Assembly (NCBI GenBank): GCA_904420055.1
Contig: CAJFTV010000145.1
Span: forward strand, 1 to 12,739
Reading direction: 5' to 3'
DNA length: 12,739 bases
Origin: Candidatus Alloscillospira gallinarum
Lineage (GTDB): Bacteria > Bacillota > Clostridia > Oscillospirales > Oscillospiraceae
Part shown: in pieces, positions 7,553 through 12,739 of the stretch
Layout of the letters: each line of letters starts with the position of its first letter
Position numbering within the stretch: the first letter of the stretch is position 1
The notes under the pieces: model-generated
The model's input: the letters and a program-made list of their open reading frames with translations, nothing else
What the model was told of the DNA's origin: nothing
The model's database searches: none
Program-made: the position numbers and the translations under genes

Positions 7553-7560
7553 CCATACAA
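7532..7560 (-). promoter_or_regulatory. promoter of the ECF S component gene, overlapping the MocR promoter
   Basis: On the minus strand: -35 TTGTAT (plus-strand 7555-7560), a 17-base spacer, and -10 TATACT (plus-strand 7532-7537) with extended -10 TG (plus-strand 7539-7540). Expected start is near 7525, leaving a leader of about 37 bases, too short for a riboswitch. The two core promoters share 21 of their 29 bases, so RNA polymerase can hardly occupy both at once. Confidence 0.75.
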
Positions 7561-7564
7561 TGAT

Positions 7565-7587
7565 AAAATTGTATGGACAACAATTTT
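7565..7587 (+). other. AT-rich hairpin next to the MocR gene ribosome binding site
   Basis: AAAATTGT (7565-7572) pairs with ACAATTTT (7580-7587) around a 7-base loop, directly before the GGAGG at 7589-7593. It contains the third TTGTATGGA box. It is weak thermodynamically, so it may reflect DNA operator symmetry rather than RNA control. Confidence 0.35.
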
Positions 7588-7601
7588 TGGAGGTGAAGCA
7601 G

Positions 7602-9002
7602 GTGTCGGTTAACTCGTTTGAAAACTATCCTCTGTCCTGGCGGCCGGACAAGTCAAAGCTAACAGCGCCTTATTATAAATCTCTCTCGGACGATTTGGAG
7701 TACAGGATAATGAGCGGGGAGCTGAAAGAGGGGGCGAAGCTTCCGCCGCAGCGGGAGGTGGCTGACTACCTTGATTTAAATTACACCACGATAACACGGG
7801 TGTATGAGAGGCTTAAAAAGAAAGGACTTATTTACGGTGTCGTGGGCCGGGGGACTTTTGTTGCGGGAGATATAAAACCGGCGGAGAGCCCGGAGGTAAT
7901 TGACCTTGGAGAGGCGAGCGGGTTTGAAAATTACAGCTCAATCGTCATAAAGGCGGCTCAGCGGGTGATGGAGAAGGGTTATCTCAGCGATTTGTATGAT
8001 AATGCGGACCCCGCCGGGAGGCCGCATCAATTGGCCGCCGGACAGCGGTGGGTTGAGCAAATGGGTGTAAAAACAGACCGGGACCACATAATAATCTGCG
8101 CCGGGGCACAGAGTGCCCTGACTCTTGCCATGGTGTCACTGTTTTCTCCCGGAGACAGAATAGCGACGGACGTGTATACACACGCAAATTTTATCGGGCT
8201 GGCGCGTCTTTTGAGTATCGAGCTGTGCCCTGTTTTTGGGGACATTAGAGGAATGTGTCCTGAAGAGCTTGACAGACTGTGTAAAAATGAGAAAATAAAG
8301 GGTGTGTACCTCATGCCCGGCTGTGCAAACCCCACCACCGTGACCATTCCGGAAGGGCGGCGGGCAGAGATAGCGGCTGTGGCGGAGAAAAACGGGCTTA
8401 TAATTATAGAGGACGACGTATCATCAGGAATTTTTACAGCCCGGGGAGATGTGAAGCCGTTTTATGGTATACTGCCGGAGAGGACGGTTTACATATGCGG
8501 AACCTCCAAAAGTCTGTGCGGCGGCCTGAGAATTGGTTATATGGTGTTTGGGGATATGTTCAGGGAGAAACTTCTGGAGGGCCTGAACGCCACGACAATA
8601 CGCACCTCATCTCTTGATGCGGAGATAATAACGGAGCTAATTTTGTCCGGAGACGCATATGAAATTGTGGAGAGAAAGCGGCGCACCGCGAAAAAGGCCA
8701 ATGAGATATTTGAAAAGTACATGGGTTCTGCCGCCCCCTGCGGAAGCGTATACAGCTTTTACAGGTGGCTGCCCGTACCCGGAATTGGCAGAGATGCGGA
8801 AGATATACTGAGAAAAAGCGGCATAAACGTGTACCACTCTTCCCGCTTTAAGGTGGGAAACAGCCGTGCAGGGGACTTTTTGCGTGTTTCCATATCCGGT
8901 GCGGGAAGCATGAAGCGGCTTGAAAAGGGAATAAAAATACTGAGCAGATGGTATGAGACTTATAGGAAATCAGAGACTAAGGAGGAGAAGACAGATGTAT
9001 GA
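7602..9002 (+). CDS. MocR-family transcriptional regulator (GntR HTH fused to PLP-binding aminotransferase domain)
   Basis: A 466-residue two-domain regulator. Residues about 20-95 form a GntR winged helix-turn-helix (KLPPQREVADYLDLNYTTITRVYERL, then GLIYGVVGRGTFVAG). The rest is a fold-type I aminotransferase domain with the pyridine-nitrogen aspartate region IIIEDDVSSG (E270-D272) and the likely PLP Schiff-base lysine K303 in GTSKSLCGGLRIGY. Family members (GabR, PdxR, TauR) sense PLP or a PLP-amino acid adduct and regulate a divergent neighbour as well as themselves. Start: GTG at 7602, with GGAGG (7589-7593) 8 bases upstream. An ATG at 7560 would add 14 residues but lies at the predicted transcript start inside the operator. 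It overlaps the downstream YwlG gene by 8 bases. Its likely target is the divergent S component gene. Confidence 0.9.
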   Translation: MSVNSFENYPLSWRPDKSKLTAPYYKSLSDDLEYRIMSGELKEGAKLPPQREVADYLDLNYTTITRVYERLKKKGLIYGVVGRGTFVAGDIKPAESPEVIDLGEASGFENYSSIVIKAAQRVMEKGYLSDLYDNADPAGRPHQLAAGQRWVEQMGVKTDRDHIIICAGAQSALTLAMVSLFSPGDRIATDVYTHANFIGLARLLSIELCPVFGDIRGMCPEELDRLCKNEKIKGVYLMPGCANPTTVTIPEGRRAEIAAVAEKNGLIIIEDDVSSGIFTARGDVKPFYGILPERTVYICGTSKSLCGGLRIGYMVFGDMFREKLLEGLNATTIRTSSLDAEIITELILSGDAYEIVERKRRTAKKANEIFEKYMGSAAPCGSVYSFYRWLPVPGIGRDAEDILRKSGINVYHSSRFKVGNSRAGDFLRVSISGAGSMKRLEKGIKILSRWYETYRKSETKEEKTDV

Positions 9003-9540
9003 TGAAATCTGCGCACAGGCAGCACAGGCGGCGGAAGAGCTGTGCGAAAAGGCCAGACTGAAAAAGGGAGACATTATGGTTGTGGGCTGCTCGTCCAGCG
9101 AAGTCGCCGGCAGACGCATAGGAACAGACTCAAATGTTGACGTGGCACAGGCTGTATTTGAGGGAGTTTATGGGGTGCTTAAAAAGCATGGCGTTTTTTT
9201 AGCTGCCCAATGCTGCGAGCACTTGAACCGAGCCATAATAGTTGAGAGGGAGGCGGCCGCCGGACTTGAGATTGTAAACGCCGTACCACAGAAAAAGGCG
9301 GGGGGCTCGTTTGCGACCACGGCTTACAGCCGGTTTTCAGACCCTGTGACAGTGGAGGAGATAAGGGCAGATGCCGGGCTTGACATCGGCGGGACGCTCA
9401 TAGGTATGCACCTTAAAAAGGTGGCGGTGCCCGTGAGGCTCAGTCTTGACCACATAGGCATGGCAATACTCCTTGCGGCAAGAACAAGACCGAAGTATAT
9501 CGGAGGTGAGCGCGCGGTATACGACGAAAATATGATGTAG
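8995..9540 (+). CDS. ywlG: YwlG / TIGR01440 (DUF436) family protein
   Basis: A 181-residue soluble protein that matches the YwlG family closely: VGCSSSEVAG (30-39), AAQCCEHLNRA (70-80) with a paired cysteine C73-C74, then GGSFATTAYSRF and DIGGTLIGMHLKKVAVPVR. The family is widespread in Firmicutes, has no established biochemical function, and in Bacillus subtilis lies beside glyA (from memory). The conserved Cys, Glu-His and Asn residues suggest a ligand or catalytic site, but this is inference. AAGGAGG (8979-8985) stands 9 bases before ATG 8995. A longer frame from TTG 8953 is unsupported. The start lies inside the end of the MocR gene (8-base overlap), a strong sign of translational coupling. 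Such tight linkage to a PLP-dependent regulator hints at a link with B6 or PLP-enzyme metabolism. Confidence 0.9.
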   Translation: MYDEICAQAAQAAEELCEKARLKKGDIMVVGCSSSEVAGRRIGTDSNVDVAQAVFEGVYGVLKKHGVFLAAQCCEHLNRAIIVEREAAAGLEIVNAVPQKKAGGSFATTAYSRFSDPVTVEEIRADAGLDIGGTLIGMHLKKVAVPVRLSLDHIGMAILLAARTRPKYIGGERAVYDENMM

Positions 9541-9549
9541 AGGTGAAAA

Positions 9550-10386
9550 ATGAAAAGGGGAAATAAGGAAAGAATTGCAAAGAAAAATGGCGCGGATATT
9601 CCAAAGGAAAAAAGCGTCATAGTAGTGTATATAATACTTCGCATACTGGTTTTGGGCGTATTGATACGCTGTATATTCCTTAGACAGTGGGAGAGCGTTT
9701 TCACATGTCTTTTGACACTTGTACTTTTAATGCTTCCGACGATTATAGAGAGAAGTCTCAAAATTAACCTGCCATCAGCACTTGAAATTACGGCGCTTGT
9801 CATGGTGTTCTGTGCGGAGATTTTAGGCGAGATAGGCAGTTATTACGTCAAAGTAAAGATTTGGGATACCGCCATGCACACAACGAGCGGCTTTATGTTT
9901 GCCGCCTTTGGCTTCTGTATAGTTGACCTTATGAACAGGAGCAAAAACATAAGAATGGAGCTGTCGCCGGCGACTCTCGCTGTGGTGGCGTTCTGCTTTT
10001 CCATGACAATAGGCGTACTGTGGGAGTTTTTTGAGTTTGGTGTTGACCAGATTTTGCACCACGATATGCAGAAGGACTTTCTTATAAACAGCATACATAG
10101 CGTGGCGCTTGACCCGACAAAGACAAATACGGTTATCCATGTAAATGACATTGTCTCTACGGTGATAACCACGGCGTCAGGTGAGACGGTGACAATGAGC
10201 GGGTATCTCGACGTGGGGATAATTGATACCATGAAAGACCTGCTTGTTAATTTCATAGGAGCCCTGGTATTCAGCGTGCTGGGATTTTTCTATGTAAAGC
10301 ACAGGGGCAAGGGAAAAATTGCTCCGAAATTTATTCCTGTTATTGTAAATGAGGAAAATTCCGGGGAAAAGGTGGAACAAAAGTGA
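9550..10386 (+). CDS. DUF2238-like multi-pass membrane protein
   Basis: A 278-residue membrane protein with a basic cytosolic N-terminus (about 20 residues) and about six hydrophobic segments. The conserved pattern resembles the DUF2238/YjdF-type family: IWDTAMHTTSGF (W105, D106, H110), GVLWEFFEFGVDQ (156-167), and DVGIIDTMKDLLVNFIGA with D226 and D230. The acidic and histidine residues within or next to membrane helices suggest a metal or proton-linked role, but no function is established. A loop between the fifth and sixth helices (about 168-220) is polar. GAGG (9540-9543) overlaps the ywlG stop and lies 6 bases from the ATG; the gap to ywlG is only 9 bases, so it is probably cotranscribed with the MocR gene and ywlG. 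Family assignment is from pattern memory and is moderately sure. Confidence 0.72.
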   Translation: MKRGNKERIAKKNGADIPKEKSVIVVYIILRILVLGVLIRCIFLRQWESVFTCLLTLVLLMLPTIIERSLKINLPSALEITALVMVFCAEILGEIGSYYVKVKIWDTAMHTTSGFMFAAFGFCIVDLMNRSKNIRMELSPATLAVVAFCFSMTIGVLWEFFEFGVDQILHHDMQKDFLINSIHSVALDPTKTNTVIHVNDIVSTVITTASGETVTMSGYLDVGIIDTMKDLLVNFIGALVFSVLGFFYVKHRGKGKIAPKFIPVIVNEENSGEKVEQK

Positions 10387-10405
10387 GTTTTCTCCGTCCA
10401 ATTAG

Positions 10406-10434
10406 TTGTCAGAGCCCATTGAGATGGACATAAT
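10406..10434 (+). promoter_or_regulatory. candidate promoter of the DUF4358 lipoprotein gene
   Basis: TTGTCA (10406-10411), a 17-base spacer, and CATAAT (10429-10434): one mismatch to consensus in each box. The predicted start, near 10441, falls on the first base of the GGAGG, which would leave almost no leader before it. Either the start is a little upstream or the match is fortuitous. No terminator separates this gene from the one before. Confidence 0.42.
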
Positions 10435-10453
10435 AATTACGGAGGAAAGAAAA

Positions 10454-10969
10454 ATGAAAAAAGTTTTTGCCGCAGTTTTGGCGGCGGTAATGATTGTTTG
10501 CGCCCTGACGGCGTGCGGGAAAAAAGAAGAGCCGAACAACCTGGAAGGAAAATCACTTTCAGAGATAATCGACCTCATTTATGCGGAAAAAGAGCCTGGA
10601 ATAATGGTTGAGACCATGGAAGTGGACATTGAGGATGCGGACTACTTAAAGTATGATACCGGCCTGTCCAGCGCCGACAAAATAACGGAGGCGGCAGTGT
10701 CCGAGGCCATGATTGGCTCTCAGGCGTATTCCATGGTGCTTGTGAGGGTTGCCGACGAGAAGGACAGCAAAGACGTTGCCAGTGAGATGAAGGAAGGCAT
10801 TGACACCGCAAAATGGATATGTGTACAGGCCGACGACCTCAAAGTTGCGGTATACCGCGATGTAGTGCTTCTTATAATGGTATCCAGTGAGCTCTCAGAT
10901 TCCGTAACCGCACAGGAGATTATAGATGCATATAAGACTGTATGCGGCGGTGAAATAACTGAGATTTAA
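10454..10969 (+). CDS. DUF4358 domain lipoprotein
   Basis: A 171-residue secreted lipoprotein. The N-terminus has a KK pair, a hydrophobic stretch and the lipobox LTAC with lipidated C21, followed by a charged GKKEEPNN linker. The mature part resembles DUF4358 (about 50-168): DYLKYDTGLSSADKITEAA, then a hydrophobic strand YSMVLVRV, a helix of the KDVASEMKEGIDTAKW type and KVAVYRDVVLLIMVSSEL. It would sit on the outer face of the membrane; the function of the domain is unknown. GGAGG (10441-10445) lies 8 bases before ATG 10454; a longer in-frame TTG start at 10406 is rejected because the added residues precede the signal peptide and lack a ribosome binding site. The neighbouring MBOAT and DHHW genes suggest a surface-polymer context. 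Confidence 0.88.
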   Translation: MKKVFAAVLAAVMIVCALTACGKKEEPNNLEGKSLSEIIDLIYAEKEPGIMVETMEVDIEDADYLKYDTGLSSADKITEAAVSEAMIGSQAYSMVLVRVADEKDSKDVASEMKEGIDTAKWICVQADDLKVAVYRDVVLLIMVSSELSDSVTAQEIIDAYKTVCGGEITEI

Positions 10970-10984
10970 AACTGAAACAGTTTT
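10968..10984 (+). terminator. weak hairpin at the lipoprotein gene stop
   Basis: AAAACTG (10968-10974) pairs with CAGTTTT (10978-10984) around an AAA loop; the last arm doubles as a short T tract. It overlaps the stop codon. It is AT-rich, so it is at best a weak terminator. Confidence 0.3.
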
Positions 10985-11036
10985 AAGCCCAAAAAGGCAG
11001 AGATGCCGCGCTATTATGTCGAAATAAAAATAATCT

Positions 11037-11062
11037 GCGCCCCCGGTAAATTCCGGGGGCGC
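11037..11062 (+). other. GC-rich hairpin in the leader of the MBOAT gene
   Basis: A perfect 10-bp stem, GCGCCCCCGG (11037-11046) with CCGGGGGCGC (11053-11062), and a 6-base loop. There is no T tract on the plus strand (CTTAAGG follows), so it is not a canonical terminator; the minus strand has only a broken T run. It ends 16 bases before the MBOAT start and 3 bases before its AAGGTG. It could be a terminator remnant, an mRNA-stabilising 5' stem, or an attenuator-like element. Confidence 0.6.
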
Positions 11063-11078
11063 CTTAAGGTGTGAGGAC

Positions 11079-12479
11079 ATGCTTTTTTCCAGTATACCAT
11101 TTTTATACTACTTTTTGCCGGTGGTAATGATAATGTATTTCATTGTCCCCAAAAAGATAAAAAACGGCTTTATCCTGATTGCAAGCCTGTTTTTTTACGG
11201 CATCGGTGAGCCTAAATATCTCATACTGATTGTGACAGCTATCCTGTCGGGCTATCTGTTCGGACTTTTAATTGGAAAATATAAAGAGCGCCCCGCCGGA
11301 CGGCTTTTTCTGTTTTTGTCGGTGGCGGTGCCGCTTGGAATGCTTTTGTGGTTTAAGTACGCTGATTTTGTCATTTCCGGGATAAACGGGGTATTTGGCA
11401 TCGGGCTTCCGCTCCTTAAGATTGCGCTTCCAATTGGCATAAGTTTTTACACGTTTCAGATACTCAGCTACAATGTGGACGTGTACCGCGGAGAGGTAAT
11501 GCCGGAGAGAAATATCATAAACTTTGCGGCTTTTGTTACGCTTTTTCCGCAGCTTATTGCCGGACCGATTGTGCGGTATTCGGAGGTTGCGCCGAAGCTG
11601 AGAGAGCGGAGCGTTGACACAGATGAGGTATATATGGGGCTGGTGCGGTTTTTAATCGGACTTGGCAAGAAAGTCCTCGTTGCAAATCCCCTGTTTCAGC
11701 TTTGCGACACATTCCGCGGGGCAGCGGAGCCCTCGGTGCTGTTCTACTGGATATATGCCGTGGCGTTTGCCCTTTATGTATACTTTGATTTCTCCGGGTA
11801 CAGCGATATGGCAATAGGAATGGGAAAAATGCTTGGGTTTGACTTCCCTGAGAATTTTAACTATCCATTTATCTCAAAGAGCGCGACGGAGTTCTGGCGG
11901 CGCTGGCATATGACGCTTGGCCGCTGGTTCAGGGATTACGTGTATATTCCCATGGGGGGAAACAGGCGCAGCCGCCCGCGGTGGCTTTTTAATATTCTCG
12001 TGGTATGGGTGCTAACCGGGCTGTGGCACGGGGCTGCGTGGAACTTTGCGGCTTGGGGGCTGTTTTTTGCCGTGGTGCTGGCAATAGAAAAGCTGTGGCT
12101 TTTAAGGCCGCTGGAAAAAAGTCATGTGCTGTCCCGGATTTATGCGTTCCTTTTTATAACTGTGAGCTTTGTTATCTTCAACGCAAGCTCAATGGAACAG
12201 GCAGGCGGGGACCTTGGCGGCATGTTCGGATTTTCCGGACTTCCCTTTGTAACCGAAGAGACGCTGTATTACCTTAAAAGCTATGCCATGCCCCTGGCTG
12301 TGGGAATTGTTGGCAGCACCCCGGCAGTTAAACTGCTTGTGGATAGGATTAAGCGGGGTCCAAAGGGCTTCCAGGCAGTTAAAATACTGACGCCGGTTTT
12401 CTGTGTTTTAATTTTACTGCTGTCCACGGCATGGCTTGTGGACGGGTCTTTTAACCCATTTCTGTATTTCAGATTTTAA
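11079..12479 (+). CDS. MBOAT family O-acyltransferase (AlgI/DltB-like)
   Basis: A 466-residue multi-pass membrane protein of the membrane-bound O-acyltransferase family. It begins with MLFSSIPFLYYFLPVV and SLFFYGIGEPKYL, standard for AlgI-type members, followed by ALPIGISFYTFQILSYNVDVYRG and FPQLIAGPIVRY. The conserved catalytic region is FWRRWHMTLGRWFRDYVYIP (H277) and LTGLWHGAAWNFAAWG with the family-invariant histidine H317. Members move an acyl group, commonly acetyl, across the membrane to an extracellular polymer. Start ATG 11079: AAGGTG (11066-11071) is 7 bases upstream, with a second GAGG immediately before the start. A DHHW protein gene follows 15 bases after the stop, the usual partner arrangement. 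The polymer modified cannot be read from this window. Confidence 0.93.
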   Translation: MLFSSIPFLYYFLPVVMIMYFIVPKKIKNGFILIASLFFYGIGEPKYLILIVTAILSGYLFGLLIGKYKERPAGRLFLFLSVAVPLGMLLWFKYADFVISGINGVFGIGLPLLKIALPIGISFYTFQILSYNVDVYRGEVMPERNIINFAAFVTLFPQLIAGPIVRYSEVAPKLRERSVDTDEVYMGLVRFLIGLGKKVLVANPLFQLCDTFRGAAEPSVLFYWIYAVAFALYVYFDFSGYSDMAIGMGKMLGFDFPENFNYPFISKSATEFWRRWHMTLGRWFRDYVYIPMGGNRRSRPRWLFNILVVWVLTGLWHGAAWNFAAWGLFFAVVLAIEKLWLLRPLEKSHVLSRIYAFLFITVSFVIFNASSMEQAGGDLGGMFGFSGLPFVTEETLYYLKSYAMPLAVGIVGSTPAVKLLVDRIKRGPKGFQAVKILTPVFCVLILLLSTAWLVDGSFNPFLYFRF

Positions 12480-12494
12480 AAGGAGGGCATGCAA

Positions 12495-12739
12495 GTGAAA
12501 AAACTCCATATATCTTCTGGATTTATAATAGTGGCATTTCTGTGGATAGCCCTTGCCCTGTGGTGTTGGATAAAGCCTCAGGAGGACATCTCCCAGAGTG
12601 AGCGGAGAAAACTGGCACGGTTTCCGCAGGTCACGGCACAAAGCGTTTTGTCAGGGCGTTTTGCCGATGAATTTGAAGACTACACTCTTGACCAGTTTCC
12701 TGTAAGGGACGGTTTCCGCATGTTAAAGGCGCTGTCCTC
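12495..12739 (+). CDS. DHHW family protein (AlgJ/AlgX-like), 5' part only
   Basis: The first 81 residues of a gene that runs off the window. The N-terminus is a short basic stretch and one membrane anchor (FIIVAFLWIALALWCW), then SQSERRKLARFP, an SGRFADEFEDYTLDQFPVRD segment and RMLKAL. This opening is typical of DHHW proteins, SGNH-hydrolase-like partners of AlgI-type MBOAT acyltransferases; the diagnostic DHHW motif would lie beyond the window. AGGAGG (12481-12486) is 8 bases from GTG 12495 but only 2 from an in-frame ATG at 12489, so GTG is preferred. The expected role is accepting the acyl group outside the membrane and transferring it to a surface polysaccharide together with the upstream MBOAT protein. 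Confidence 0.82.
   Translation, partial: MKKLHISSGFIIVAFLWIALALWCWIKPQEDISQSERRKLARFPQVTAQSVLSGRFADEFEDYTLDQFPVRDGFRMLKALS

Larger units (their letters stand above)
7524..7577. promoter_or_regulatory. three-box candidate operator for the MocR regulator
   Basis: TTGTATGGA occurs at 7524-7532 (forward), as TCCATACAA at 7552-7560 (inverted) and again forward at 7569-7577. The first two are the arms of a 37-bp interrupted palindrome (7524-7560, centred on T7542) with half-site TTGTATGGA-N-TATA-N-CAC; 16 of 18 opposed positions outside the centre are complementary. The third box is about 10 bases downstream of the regulator's predicted transcription start. Mixed direct and inverted boxes in a divergent promoter are known for MocR regulators such as GabR. 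That this regulator binds here is inference from position and symmetry. Confidence 0.72.

Noticed and set aside
7560..7601. ATG 7560 as the start of the MocR gene
   Set aside because: It coincides with the predicted transcription start and the operator, whereas GTG 7602 has a GGAGG 8 bases upstream.
8953..8994. An N-terminal extension of YwlG from TTG 8953
   Set aside because: The added residues are Arg-rich and come from another frame of the MocR gene. ATG 8995 has an ideal AAGGAGG and fits the family start.
11037..11062. Classic intrinsic terminator before the MBOAT gene
   Set aside because: The stem is strong but no T tract follows on the plus strand, so it is listed only as a leader hairpin.
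12005..12277. A 90-codon plus-strand open frame inside the MBOAT gene
   Set aside because: It overlaps the conserved catalytic region in another frame and has no ribosome binding site or recognisable domain.

Overview
The window looks like a chromosomal segment of a Clostridia-type Firmicute (Bacillota, class Clostridia). Reasons: AGGAGG-type ribosome binding sites sit before almost every gene; several starts are GTG; sigma-A-like promoters have 17-base spacers; the replicative polymerase is a Gram-positive-style DnaE of 1155 residues; and the families present (DUF3788, DUF4358 lipoprotein, YwlG/TIGR01440, MocR regulator, solitary ECF S component, MBOAT plus DHHW pair) are typical of gut and anaerobic Clostridia. 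Most genes are moderately GC-rich with heavy use of ATA for Ile. No tRNA, rRNA, CRISPR array, insertion sequence or phage gene was seen. A species cannot be named from this.

Left part (1-2838): a DUF3788 protein and a convergent, AT-richer small nucleotidyltransferase; a flavin-reductase/flavoredoxin-like protein; then a TPR-repeat protein with its own strong promoter and a strong intrinsic terminator.

Middle (2839-6961): an uncharacterised 175-residue protein followed 21 bases later by dnaE, closed by a perfect 11-bp hairpin that can terminate transcription from both sides. All nine PHP metal-ligand positions appear intact in DnaE, so a PHP proofreading exonuclease is plausible.

Regulatory centre (6973-10386): a membrane S component of an ECF vitamin transporter (minus strand) diverges from a MocR/GntR-aminotransferase regulator. 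The regulator overlaps a YwlG-family gene by 8 bases, and a DUF2238-like membrane protein follows. Between the divergent genes lies a 37-bp interrupted palindrome. It holds two almost superimposed, oppositely directed promoters, each with its -35 in a copy of TTGTATGGA; a third copy lies in the regulator's leader. This is the most informative non-coding signal in the window. It suggests a PLP-responsive switch controlling uptake of a vitamin, possibly B6, and ties the function-unknown YwlG family to that circuit.

Right part (10387-12739): a DUF4358 lipoprotein with its own candidate promoter, a GC-rich leader hairpin, an AlgI/DltB-like MBOAT O-acyltransferase, and the start of a DHHW (AlgJ/AlgX-like) protein cut by the window end. 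Together these suggest export-coupled O-acylation of a cell-surface polymer.

Several starts given here are shorter than the longest open frame, because a well-spaced Shine-Dalgarno sequence decides them (1006, 1826, 2903, 7602, 8995, 10454, 12495).
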